Notes: generated by a model not told the origin, from the sequence alone. A stretch of 5,444 bases of DNA from Chloroflexia bacterium (GCA_013695265.1 JACDAU010000377.1:1-5444); one strand, 5' to 3'. Counted from the first letter of the stretch, positions 1 to 5,444 are shown. Numbers and translations are program-made.

Positions 1-174
1 CAGTCCGCCGATACGTGCAAGAACCGGTGCGAGACCCCGGTGGCCGGCAAGGCTCACGGCAAATGACACGACGATGCCAGCGAGATCGAGGAGACCTGGC
101 GCCAGGCCACGGCGCACCCCACGCACGGCGAAGGTCAGCACGATGACAGCGAGGACAATATCGAGCGCGTTCAT
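1..174 (-). CDS. CvpA family membrane protein, N-terminal part (runs off the left edge)
   Basis: Only the first 58 codons are in the window; the 3' part lies beyond position 1. The translation begins MNALDIVLAVIVL and gives two hydrophobic stretches, about residues 3-17 and 26-44, separated by the basic turn RGVRRGLAPG. A short N-terminal helix, then a G-x-R-R-G turn, then a helix starting LLDLAGIV is the usual opening of the CvpA (colicin V production) family of inner-membrane proteins, whose exact role is unsettled in most bacteria. The ATG at 172-174 is the only plausible start, because the reading frame upstream meets the TAA of the preceding gene after seven codons and holds no ATG, GTG or TTG. 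There is no clear Shine-Dalgarno sequence in the 21-base gap, so translation may depend on ribosomes finishing the polyprenyl synthase gene. Family assignment is good but rests on an N-terminal fragment. Confidence 0.72.
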   Translation of the reverse strand, partial: MNALDIVLAVIVLTFAVRGVRRGLAPGLLDLAGIVVSFAVSLAGHRGLAPVLARIGGL

Positions 175-195
175 GAGCGTGCAGTTGCGACCGAG

Positions 196-1170
196 TTATC
201 GGTCGCGTTCGACCAGCATCTCCGCCATGTCGTACAGCGAATTGCGCGCGTCGGTTGAGGGAAGAGTGAGAAGGGCGGCGCACGCCTCGTCCGCCAGCTT
301 CCGCGCTTCGCCGTGGGCCAGACCAATCGCGCCGGACTCTCGAATGATTGCCACCGCTCTGTCGGCATTCGCGCCCGGCACCCCTGAGAGGACATCGAGA
401 ATCCACTGCGCCTCAGCGTCTCCCCACGACTTCTGCTCCAGAGCGATGATCGTCGGCAGAGTGGCGGTGCCGTGCCTCAGATCCCCTCCCACTGGCTTGC
501 CTGCCTGCTGACTGGTCGCGGTGAAGTCGAGGATGTCGTCCACAATCTGATACGCCTGCCCGATCTTCTTGCCGTAGGTGCGCAAGGCGGTGCGATGGTC
601 GTCCGGTGCATCCGAAAGGAGCGCGCCGATCTCGCACGCGGCGGCAAAAAGCGCGGCGGTCTTGGCATATATACGCCGGTTGTACTCCACTCGACTGACC
701 TCAACCCGGTGGTTAGCGAGAGCCTGCCGTAACTCCCCGTCCACGATTTCGCGCAGGGTGCGGGCAAAAACAGTGACTACCGCCGGACTGCCCGGTGCGG
801 CAGCACAGATAGCGGACTGCGCGAAGATGTAGTCTCCGATCAGGATCGCGCCGCTGTCCGGCAAAAAGGAGTTGATGGTCGCTTGCCCGCGTCGCGTTGC
901 GGCCTGATCTATTGTGTCATCGTGGACAAGCGTGGCGGTGTGCAAAAGTTCTGTCGCGATCGCGCCAGGGATGAGGCGCTCCAAATCGTAGTCGTTGCAG
1001 CGGGCCGAGAGCAACAGCAGTGCGGGCCGGACGCGCTTGCCGCCCGCCCGTATCAGACCGACGATGATGTCTGCGATTTCCGGGTACTCGGACGGCACCA
1101 CCTCCAAAAGTGCACTCTCGACCCTCTGCAGGTCGCTGGTGATCGATGTGAACGCAGCAGATTGTGCCAC
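196..1170 (-). CDS. Long-chain all-trans polyprenyl diphosphate synthase
   Basis: A 324-residue protein of the E-isoprenyl diphosphate synthase family, which adds isopentenyl diphosphate units to an allylic primer in the cytosol. Visible motifs in order: GGKRVRP (residues 43-49, substrate phosphate binding), the first aspartate-rich motif DDTID (84-88) followed by RRG (93-95), GDYIFA (112-117), GELRQA (145-150), KTAALF (170-175), the second aspartate-rich motif DDILD (211-215), and GKPVGGD (224-230). All magnesium-binding aspartates are present, so it should be active. The residue five places before the first motif is Ala79; small residues there are associated with long products, so a C30-C50 product, such as a menaquinone side chain, is more likely than FPP or GGPP. 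The exact length cannot be read from the sequence. The start is GTG, supported by GAGG seven bases upstream. It lies 127 bases after pepA, has its own candidate promoter, and is 21 bases ahead of the CvpA-type gene. IspB, HepT and SdsA are the nearest named relatives. Confidence 0.93.
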   Translation of the reverse strand: MAQSAAFTSITSDLQRVESALLEVVPSEYPEIADIIVGLIRAGGKRVRPALLLLSARCNDYDLERLIPGAIATELLHTATLVHDDTIDQAATRRGQATINSFLPDSGAILIGDYIFAQSAICAAAPGSPAVVTVFARTLREIVDGELRQALANHRVEVSRVEYNRRIYAKTAALFAAACEIGALLSDAPDDHRTALRTYGKKIGQAYQIVDDILDFTATSQQAGKPVGGDLRHGTATLPTIIALEQKSWGDAEAQWILDVLSGVPGANADRAVAIIRESGAIGLAHGEARKLADEACAALLTLPSTDARNSLYDMAEMLVERDR

Positions 1171-1177
1171 TCGCGAA

Positions 1178-1181
1178 CCTC
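1178..1181 (-). promoter_or_regulatory. Ribosome binding site of the polyprenyl synthase gene
   Basis: GAGG read on the minus strand lies seven bases before the GTG at 1168-1170. This supports the GTG as the true start, which places the conserved GGKRVRP motif at residue 43, a normal distance for the family. Confidence 0.6.
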
Positions 1182-1208
1182 GCTAAACTTTGTACATTCC
1201 TTCACAAG

Positions 1209-1237
1209 AGTATATACCCAAGCCTCGGTACACGCAA
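1209..1237 (-). promoter_or_regulatory. Candidate sigma-70-type promoter for the polyprenyl synthase gene
   Basis: On the minus strand TTGCGT (1232-1237) and TATACT (1209-1214) are separated by 17 bases. The -10 matches five of six consensus bases; the -35 matches only its first three. Transcription would start near 1202, giving a leader of about 30 bases that carries the GAGG ribosome binding site. It lies in the 127-base gap after pepA, so the synthase need not depend on pepA transcription. The gap has no convincing terminator; the only hairpin seen (CCAG at 1241-1244 with CTGG at 1256-1259) has just four base pairs, so read-through from pepA is possible. Confidence 0.5.
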
Positions 1238-1297
1238 AAGCCAGCCCGCAAAGCACTGGACGGCGATTGGAGTTCGGTGTATGAGTCAGAAGGGTGC

Positions 1298-2791
1298 CTA
1301 TGACGGGGCGCCGTCTCTGCCGACGTTTTCCACGACCTGCGTCAGTGTGGCGACCGCAACGCCCGTCGGCCCCTTGGCAATATGCGGTAAGTCTTTCTCG
1401 TTACGCGCGGTGCCCGCGATGTCGAGATGGACCCACGGCACACCACCGGCGAACTCCTGGAGGAATGTCGCGGCGGTGATCGCGCCCGCCTCACGGTTGC
1501 CGGCATTTGCGATGTCAGCGATGTCGCTGTCCATTTGCCGACGATACTCTGCCCCAAGCGGCATCTGCCACATTGGCTCCCCCGTGTGGCGTGCAGCATT
1601 GAGCACCACATCGGTCCATGGCTGATGGGAGCCGAAAACGCCCGTCGTGACGGAGCCAAGCGCCACGACGCAGGCCCCCGTCAAGGTCGCCACATCCACG
1701 AGGTGTGTCGCTCCCTGCGATAGTGCGTGGACGAGTCCGTCCGCCAGTACCAGCCGGCCCTCGGCGTCCGTGTTGAGGATCTCAATCGTCTTGCCGTTGC
1801 CCGCGGTGAGGATGTCGCCTGGCTTCATCGCTGTTGGCCCTGGCAGGTTTTCCGAGAGGCACAGCACGCCGACCACGTTTACCTTTGGCCGCAACTCACC
1901 GATGGCACGCATTGTCCCGAGCACTGCGGCCGCCCCAGACATGTCGCCCTTCATACGGTGCATTTGAGCCGCGGGCTTTATCGAGATTCCGCCACTGTCG
2001 AAGGTGATGCCCTTGCCAACCAAGCCGATGGTTGCTTCGCCCGTTCCGCCGGTGTAGCGCAACGTGACGAGCTTCGCCGGCTCCGCACTCCCGCGAGACG
2101 TGCCGAGCAGGCCCCCGTATCCGAGGTCCTGCATCTGGCTCTCGTCGAGCACATCGTATTCGAGGCTGTGGGCCTCGGCGACCGCACGGGCGCGCTCCGC
2201 GAACGTGGTGGGTGTCAGGACGTTGCCCGGCTCGTTTGCGAGCGAGCGCGCCAGGTTGGCCGCCTCGCCCAAAATACGGGCCTTCTCCGCTGCGGTACGC
2301 ACCTTATCCGTGTCGTCCGTCAGGAGCAGGTTCAAGCCTTCGACGTCGACATCTTCAGGCTCGGTCGACTTGAACTGGGCGGTGGAGAAGTTGGCGAGCG
2401 CCGCGCCATGGACCGCCCCTGCCACGCTTGCAGCATTGTCAGCGCCTGCGGGAAGCGCCACGGTGAGAGAGGGCTGTCCGGTGGTGCGTGCCTGTCGGAC
2501 CGCAATACCGGCGAAGGTCCGTGCGCGCTGGGCGTCCCAGTCGTCCTGCTTGCCGGCGCCGATCAGTATTACACGAGTGAAAGGGAGTAGGCCGAGCGTG
2601 AGCAGGCTCGAGATGCCGTTGAGCTTTGGCGAAACATGGCCCGCCGCGACAGCGAGCGCGAGTTGTCCATTGAGCCGGCGGTCGATCTCCGCCGTGACAG
2701 GAACCGCCTCCACACCTTCCTCGAACAGTGGCACCGCGAGCACCTCCGTGCTCACCGCCTCGAGTCCGCCGCTCTGCACGGTAACCTGCAT
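1298..2791 (-). CDS. pepA: Leucyl aminopeptidase, peptidase family M17 (PepA)
   Basis: A 497-residue cytosolic metallo-aminopeptidase that removes N-terminal residues from peptides, normally a hexamer with two metal ions per active site. The C-terminal catalytic domain carries the family signature NTDAEGRL (residues 340-347). Metal and catalytic residues are all present: Lys260 in VGKG, Asp265 in TFDSGG, Lys272 in ISIKP, Asp283 in MKGDMSG, then Asp342, Glu344 and Arg346. These sit exactly ten positions earlier than the E. coli PepA residues 270, 275, 282, 293, 352, 354 and 356, as I recall them. The variable N-terminal domain covers roughly residues 1-160. The reading frame has an earlier ATG at 2812, but AAGGAG lies seven bases before the ATG at 2789-2791, so that start is preferred (protein begins MQVTVQSGG). 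It is transcribed divergently from hemW. Some PepA proteins also bind DNA (XerC/D recombination, carAB control in E. coli); nothing here shows that role. Confidence 0.96.
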   Translation of the reverse strand: MQVTVQSGGLEAVSTEVLAVPLFEEGVEAVPVTAEIDRRLNGQLALAVAAGHVSPKLNGISSLLTLGLLPFTRVILIGAGKQDDWDAQRARTFAGIAVRQARTTGQPSLTVALPAGADNAASVAGAVHGAALANFSTAQFKSTEPEDVDVEGLNLLLTDDTDKVRTAAEKARILGEAANLARSLANEPGNVLTPTTFAERARAVAEAHSLEYDVLDESQMQDLGYGGLLGTSRGSAEPAKLVTLRYTGGTGEATIGLVGKGITFDSGGISIKPAAQMHRMKGDMSGAAAVLGTMRAIGELRPKVNVVGVLCLSENLPGPTAMKPGDILTAGNGKTIEILNTDAEGRLVLADGLVHALSQGATHLVDVATLTGACVVALGSVTTGVFGSHQPWTDVVLNAARHTGEPMWQMPLGAEYRRQMDSDIADIANAGNREAGAITAATFLQEFAGGVPWVHLDIAGTARNEKDLPHIAKGPTGVAVATLTQVVENVGRDGAPS

Positions 2792-2798
2792 TCGATCA

Positions 2799-2804
2799 CT
2801 CCTT
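2799..2804 (-). promoter_or_regulatory. Ribosome binding site that sets the pepA start
   Basis: AAGGAG on the minus strand is followed by seven bases and the ATG at 2789-2791. The longer reading frame from the ATG at 2812 would place this sequence inside the coding region and leave its own start without a site, so the shorter protein is preferred. Confidence 0.75.
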
Positions 2805-2844
2805 CTCAACATTGATCTTGTCCGCGTTCGAGGTTATGACGGGC

Positions 2845-2853
2845 ATTATATCA
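2845..2853 (-). promoter_or_regulatory. Extended -10 promoter of pepA
   Basis: On the minus strand the sequence TGATATAAT has a perfect TATAAT (2845-2850) preceded by the TGn of an extended -10 element (2851-2853). No good -35 is found 16-18 bases further upstream; that position falls on the edge of the 15-base palindrome at 2869-2883. Transcription would start near 2838, leaving a leader of about 47 bases before the pepA ATG. Confidence 0.65.
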
Positions 2854-2868
2854 GGAGAGGCAACCTCG

Positions 2869-2883
2869 GCTGTCCTGGACAGC
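2869..2883. promoter_or_regulatory. Perfect 15-base palindrome between pepA and hemW, candidate operator
   Basis: The sequence GCTGTCCTGGACAGC has two perfect seven-base arms around a single central base. It overlaps the hemW -35 hexamer (2876-2881) and covers the -35 position of the pepA promoter, so a dimeric regulator bound here could block or activate both genes. No T-run follows on either side, so it is not a standard terminator. I cannot assign it to a regulator family; the inner TGTCC-T-GGACA resembles two-fold symmetric repressor sites in general form only. Confidence 0.5.
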
Positions 2884-2905
2884 ACATGCCTGCGCCGGTT
2901 AGCAT
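2876..2905 (+). promoter_or_regulatory. Promoter of hemW, probably giving a leaderless transcript
   Basis: TGGACA (2876-2881, five of six bases matching TTGACA) and TAGCAT (2900-2905, four of six, fitting TAnnnT) are separated by 18 bases. The hemW GTG begins at 2912, only six bases after the -10, so transcription should start at or next to the start codon. No properly spaced Shine-Dalgarno sequence precedes the GTG, which fits translation of a leaderless mRNA. Confidence 0.55.
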
Positions 2906-2911
2906 GGGGAC

Positions 2912-4081
2912 GTGCAAACGCTTCACAAGTCGGCCCCGAATCAGATCACCCGCATCGATGCGGGCCTGTACATTCATATACCGTTCTGCCGAACCAAGTG
3001 CGTCTACTGCGATTTCAACTGCTACGCTGGACAGAACCATCTTATCGCCCCGTACGTGACCGCGCTCTGCCGTGAGCTTGAGATTTATGGCGAACGGAAC
3101 TGGCGCGCGACCACACTCTACCTCGGTGGCGGAACACCCAGCCTGTTATCCGCGGAGCAAGTGATTGCCATTGTTGACACCGCACGCAGAGCGCTGGAGT
3201 TTAGCCCTGGCGAGGTGACGCTGGAGGCGAATCCCGGCAGTGTGGACGAGGAGTACTTCCGGCGACTGCTTGGCGCGGGTGTTAATCGCGTGAGTATCGG
3301 GATACAAAGCTTCCGCGACGCTGACCTGAAGCGATTAGCGCGGCATCACTCCGTGTCGGAGGCGGTCGAGGCGTTCGCGAGTGCGCGGGATGCCGGGGTG
3401 TCGGACATCAGTCTCGATTTGATCTACGGCTTGCCCGAGCAGTCACTCGCCCTCTGGCGAGAAAACCTAGACCGGGCGATGGATCTCGCGCCGGAGCATG
3501 TCTCCTTGTACGGGCTGGTGGTTGAGGAGGGTACGCCACTTGCCCGCATGGTGGCGCGCGGCACCGTGCCGCCGCCCGACGACGATCTGATGGCAGACAT
3601 GTACGAGCTAGCTCATGAAGTAATCACCGCCGCCGGCCTTGTGCGCTACGAAGTCAGCAACTGGGCGTTACCGGGACACGAGGCACAGCATAATCTGGTG
3701 TACTGGAACAACCGGCCATATATCGGCGCGGGCGCGGGCGCGCACGGATATCTTGATGGCGGCCGTTACAGCAACGAGATCTTGCCGGCACGCTACATCC
3801 GGTGCCTTGAACAGGGCCAACTCTCGGAAGTTGAGCGCGAGCCCATCAGCCCGGCGCTGGAGCGCGCGGAGACCCTTATCCTGGGCCTCAGGCGCGATGC
3901 GGGCGTGAGTACGGCTGGCTTCAAGGCACGGTACGGCGACAACATTGCGGCGCGATATGGCCCCGTTATCGCGGATATGGAGGATCTGGACCTGCTCGTG
4001 TGGCGGGGCGAGCGGCTGCATCTAACCGAGAGGGGCCGCCTGCTCTCGAACGAGGTATTCCAGCGCCTGCTGCCGGAATAG
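2912..4081 (+). CDS. hemW: Radical SAM heme chaperone HemW
   Basis: A 389-residue radical SAM protein of the HemN/HemW group. The cluster motif is CRTKCVYC (Cys26, Cys30, Cys33), followed by Asp-Phe, not the extra cysteine two residues on that is typical of the coproporphyrinogen oxidase HemN; this marks HemW, which binds heme and delivers it to respiratory proteins. Other core motifs are GGGTPS (72-77), EANPGS (105-110), RVSIGIQSF (126-134) and DLIYGLPEQ (169-177). HNLVYWNNRPYIGAGAGAH (260-278) is the HemW signature, and residues about 315-385 form the C-terminal winged-helix-like HemW domain. Length is normal. The GTG at 2912 is the first start after an in-frame TAG at 2900-2902 and no other ATG/GTG/TTG precedes the conserved core, so the start is well fixed. 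Transcribed divergently from pepA and 47 bases ahead of yggT. Older databases often call this protein an oxygen-independent coproporphyrinogen III oxidase; the motif argues against that activity. Confidence 0.94.
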   Translation: MQTLHKSAPNQITRIDAGLYIHIPFCRTKCVYCDFNCYAGQNHLIAPYVTALCRELEIYGERNWRATTLYLGGGTPSLLSAEQVIAIVDTARRALEFSPGEVTLEANPGSVDEEYFRRLLGAGVNRVSIGIQSFRDADLKRLARHHSVSEAVEAFASARDAGVSDISLDLIYGLPEQSLALWRENLDRAMDLAPEHVSLYGLVVEEGTPLARMVARGTVPPPDDDLMADMYELAHEVITAAGLVRYEVSNWALPGHEAQHNLVYWNNRPYIGAGAGAHGYLDGGRYSNEILPARYIRCLEQGQLSEVEREPISPALERAETLILGLRRDAGVSTAGFKARYGDNIAARYGPVIADMEDLDLLVWRGERLHLTERGRLLSNEVFQRLLPE

Positions 4082-4085
4082 CATG

Positions 4086-4094
4086 TGCTAGAAT
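4086..4094 (+). promoter_or_regulatory. Candidate extended -10 promoter for yggT
   Basis: TGCTAGAAT, just after the hemW stop codon, fits an extended -10 element (TGn followed by TAGAAT, five of six bases). No convincing -35 is seen in the hemW 3' end. Transcription would start near 4101, leaving a leader of about 28 bases with the strong GGAGGT. It could let yggT be expressed apart from hemW; co-transcription remains equally possible. Confidence 0.4.
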
Positions 4095-4114
4095 GGGCCT
4101 GCAGATATTCTTGC

Positions 4115-4120
4115 GGAGGT
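4115..4120 (+). promoter_or_regulatory. Strong ribosome binding site of yggT
   Basis: GGAGGT lies eight bases before the GTG at 4129 and fixes that GTG as the yggT start. Its strength contrasts with hemW just upstream, which has no usable site. Confidence 0.75.
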
Positions 4121-4128
4121 AGTAGTAC

Positions 4129-4371
4129 GTGCCCGATGCGATCCGACTATTTTTATCGTTACTGCTCCAGGCTCTCTGGTTCGCTGTGCTGGGGCGGGCG
4201 ATCCTTTCATGGTTCGATCCAAACTTCAGTAACCCCATCTCTCGCTTCTTGTTCGAGGTGACGGAGCCGATCCTGCAGCCCATCCGAAGCTTGATGCCCG
4301 GTGGGATGATGATTGACTTCTCGCCCATGGTAGCTATCGTGATCATCAGCATCTTGCAGCGGGCCATCTGA
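4129..4371 (+). CDS. yggT: YggT family small integral membrane protein
   Basis: An 80-residue protein with two hydrophobic helices, about residues 5-27 and 61-79, joined by a conserved loop. The family pattern is clear: RAILSWFDPN (23-32), then NPISRFLFEVTEPILQPIR (35-53) and SLMPGG, followed by DFSPMVAIVIISIL leading into the second helix. YggT proteins sit in the cytoplasmic membrane; links to osmotic tolerance and to cell division or envelope functions have been suggested, but no biochemical activity is established. The length matches single-unit members (the E. coli protein is a doubled form). It begins with GTG after a strong GGAGGT and lies 47 bases downstream of hemW. In many bacteria yggT is near proC, sepF or divIVA; none of these is seen here. 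It converges with the RicT-like gene. Confidence 0.93.
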   Translation: MPDAIRLFLSLLLQALWFAVLGRAILSWFDPNFSNPISRFLFEVTEPILQPIRSLMPGGMMIDFSPMVAIVIISILQRAI

Positions 4372-4383
4372 GAACTTCGATCC

Positions 4384-4420
4384 CGCTCGTCACCTTAGGC
4401 ATCTGCGGCCGAGCGTCGGC
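4384..4420. terminator. Weak hairpins in the convergent gap, possible terminator
   Basis: The 54 bases between the yggT and RicT-like stop codons hold two mutually exclusive inverted repeats: CGCTCG (4384-4389) with CGAGCG (4410-4415), and GCCGA (4408-4412) with TCGGC (4416-4420) around a GCG loop. Neither is followed by a T-run on either strand, so this is not a standard intrinsic terminator; it may only slow or end transcription between converging genes. Confidence 0.2.
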
Positions 4421-4425
4421 GGCAC

Positions 4426-5010
4426 CTACGTGGCGCTGACGATGTACTCCACCCCGCAGAGGGGTACGGTCTTGAGTTCACCAGTGTCCGTGCTGAGTAC
4501 GATCTCTCTACGAAACACGCTGATTTCCTTGACGGTCGCTGCTACGTCCTCGTAGGTGACGCGCTGGCCCAACTGTGGCAGCTCGCGCTCTGGGAGACGC
4601 CCTGCCGCATCCCGCACGACCACTGGAATCCGTAACGCGCGCGTGAGTTCGCCTGCGCTTGGTACTGTAGATGCGTCCAATGACGCGCATAGAGTGACGC
4701 GTGACCCGTCAGCGTCAATCCGACAGGGCGGGTGAGCGACCTGGTCGAGGCGGGTCTGGAGGGTTGTGATGGGCGCTTTACCCAAAGCCTCCTCGTGCGT
4801 CAATGTCGAGATTGCGAGAAAGCCAGGCAGCGGCGCTACCTCTGACAGCAGTTGCTGGGGCTCGACTACCACGCGCGCGGACCGATCACCCTCCGGTGTC
4901 CGGAGCAAGCAGAGCGTGCCAACGACAAGGTCTGCGTCGCCAGCGCTGACCCAAAGCACCGGCGAGTACGGTGCAAGGCGCACGCCTGCCACCGCCGGCG
5001 CGTCGGTCAT
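4426..5010 (-). CDS. RicT/YaaT-like (PSP1) protein lacking the cysteine-rich segment
   Basis: A 194-residue protein that I match from memory to RicT (YaaT, PSP1 family), whose Bacillus member of about 275 residues joins RicA and RicF in an iron-sulfur complex acting on RNA processing and phosphorelay. Residues 7-55 (VAGVR at 7-11, then DADLVVGTL and ARVVVEPQQLL) resemble the family's N-terminal barrel. Residues 97-134 (DADGSRVTL, then ELTRALRIPVVVRDAAG) resemble the central PSP1 domain, ending where family members read IGVRDEAK. Residues 140-187 (PERELPQLGQRVTYEDV, later GELKTVPLCGVEY) resemble the C-terminal segment that starts LPKVGDRV. The GxCGRxLCC-type block that normally lies between the last two is absent; only scattered Cys34, 96, 108 and 185 remain. 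The start ATG overlaps the holB stop as ATGA, suggesting translational coupling, and holB followed by yaaT is a common gene order. A longer reading frame upstream overlaps holB and is rejected. Function is uncertain. Confidence 0.7.
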   Translation of the reverse strand: MTDAPAVAGVRLAPYSPVLWVSAGDADLVVGTLCLLRTPEGDRSARVVVEPQQLLSEVAPLPGFLAISTLTHEEALGKAPITTLQTRLDQVAHPPCRIDADGSRVTLCASLDASTVPSAGELTRALRIPVVVRDAAGRLPERELPQLGQRVTYEDVAATVKEISVFRREIVLSTDTGELKTVPLCGVEYIVSAT

Positions 5011-5444
5011 GGCAGGTCCAACAGCAAGGATTCGATCGACATCCGGGTGCTCACGTTCGCGTCGATGTGCGAGATCGCTTCTAGGGTGCGCGCGGCGGAC
5101 TGCGCCGGAACGTCGACGCCGTTGGCAGCGAGGCGGTCCACTGTGGCCTGGTGCTGCGGGTACATGCCTGCAGGAGTGGTGTTGGCGGCGTGGAGCATCA
5201 CAGAGCGCCAAAAGCCCAGCCAGTCGTACAACGTTGCGTACACTTCCTGCCTGTGGCCCGCTGCCCAGCGCTGGGCCATCTTTTCCGCGAGCCGCAGACG
5301 CCCTGTGGCACCGCCCGAGAGCGCCACGATGAGATCATCTATATGCTTGTCATGCTCTACAAGCACGCCCGCATCACTCGCTGCCCGCAGTGCCCAGCCG
5401 GGTCTGCCGGCGGAAAGTTGTGCTATCCGAGCCGCGGCCTCCGG
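5007..5444 (-). CDS. holB: DNA polymerase III subunit delta prime, C-terminal part (runs off the right edge)
   Basis: The last 145 residues of a clamp-loader subunit; the N-terminal ATPase-like domains lie beyond position 5444. The visible part starts at the end of the second domain with AARIAQLSAGRPGWALRAASD, where S-x-G-R-P-G-W-A is a typical delta prime motif. It continues through a helical C-terminal domain with LYDWLGFWRSVML and ends NVSTRMSIESLLLDLP, matching the usual ending N-x-N-x-R-L-x-L-E-x-L-L-L-x-L. The frame is open to the window edge; a GTG inside it at 5364-5366 is not a start, because conserved sequence continues upstream of it. Delta prime forms part of the clamp loader that places the beta sliding clamp on primed DNA. 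It overlaps the RicT-like gene by four bases. Confidence 0.92.
   Translation of the reverse strand, partial: PEAAARIAQLSAGRPGWALRAASDAGVLVEHDKHIDDLIVALSGGATGRLRLAEKMAQRWAAGHRQEVYATLYDWLGFWRSVMLHAANTTPAGMYPQHQATVDRLAANGVDVPAQSAARTLEAISHIDANVSTRMSIESLLLDLP

Noticed and set aside
1191..1232. Inverted repeat TGTAC (1191-1195) and GTACA (1228-1232), plus the palindrome GTATATAC (1210-1217), around the polyprenyl synthase -10
   Set aside because: The arms are only five bases and far apart, and the AT palindrome is simply part of the -10 region; too weak to call an operator.
1241..1259. Possible terminator after pepA
   Set aside because: The stem has only four base pairs (CCAG with CTGG) around an 11-base loop and a short T-run; not enough to call.
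1727..2590. Second plus-strand open reading frame (287 codons) opposite pepA
   Set aside because: Also antisense to the pepA catalytic domain, with no recognisable motif and no ribosome binding site; explained by the scarcity of stops in high-GC DNA.
2792..2812. Earlier pepA start at 2812, adding seven residues
   Set aside because: The strong AAGGAG at 2799-2804 would fall inside the coding sequence and is ideally spaced for the ATG at 2789-2791; the 2812 ATG has no site of its own.
2064..3059. Long plus-strand open reading frame (331 codons) opposite pepA
   Set aside because: It runs antisense to the conserved M17 catalytic residues of pepA, is rich in Ser, Ala and Arg as expected from an antisense frame of high-GC coding DNA, shows no domain, and overlaps the start of hemW.
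3726..3745. GC-rich repeat-like run in hemW
   Set aside because: It encodes the conserved GAGAGAH segment of the HemW signature, so the repetition comes from the glycine and alanine codons.
5011..5211. N-terminal extension of the RicT-like reading frame upstream to 5211
   Set aside because: The extra 67 residues are rich in Arg, His and Pro and lie in another frame of the clearly conserved holB C-terminus; homology starts after the ATG at 5008-5010.

Overview
The window reads as ordinary bacterial chromosome with high G+C content and dense packing, holding six protein genes and no sign of mobile elements, CRISPR arrays or RNA genes. Three of the five visible start codons are GTG, one gene pair is joined by an ATGA overlap, and one gene (hemW) has the layout of a leaderless transcript. 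Together with a long-chain polyprenyl diphosphate synthase (probably for a menaquinone tail) and a RicT/PSP1-type gene directly after holB, this fits a high-GC lineage such as Chloroflexota (Thermomicrobia-like), Deinococcota or a relative. That placement is a low-confidence inference, because no rRNA or other marker is present.

Layout, left to right. Positions 1-2791 hold a leftward series on the minus strand: leucyl aminopeptidase pepA (1298-2791), a polyprenyl diphosphate synthase (196-1170) with its own candidate promoter, and the first 58 codons of a CvpA-type membrane protein (1-174, running off the left edge). Positions 2792-2911 form a divergent regulatory region. It holds a consensus extended -10 for pepA, a -35/-10 pair for hemW placed six bases before the hemW GTG, and between them a perfect 15-base palindrome that overlaps the hemW -35. 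Rightward from there come hemW (2912-4081), a radical SAM heme chaperone, and yggT (4129-4371), a small two-helix membrane protein. Positions 4372-4425 are a short convergent gap. From the right edge leftward run the C-terminal part of holB (DNA polymerase III delta prime, 5007-5444) and a translationally coupled RicT/PSP1-like gene (4426-5010).

The genes are mostly housekeeping: isoprenoid chain synthesis for a quinone or similar carrier, peptide turnover, heme delivery, clamp loading, and two envelope proteins. The polyprenyl synthase and HemW could both serve respiratory electron transport, but the window does not show them co-regulated. The two most interesting points are the RicT-like protein, which appears to have lost the whole cysteine-rich iron-sulfur segment of the family while keeping both flanking parts, and the divergent pepA/hemW control region with its palindrome and probable leaderless hemW transcript. 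I found no evidence of a wholly new multi-gene system.
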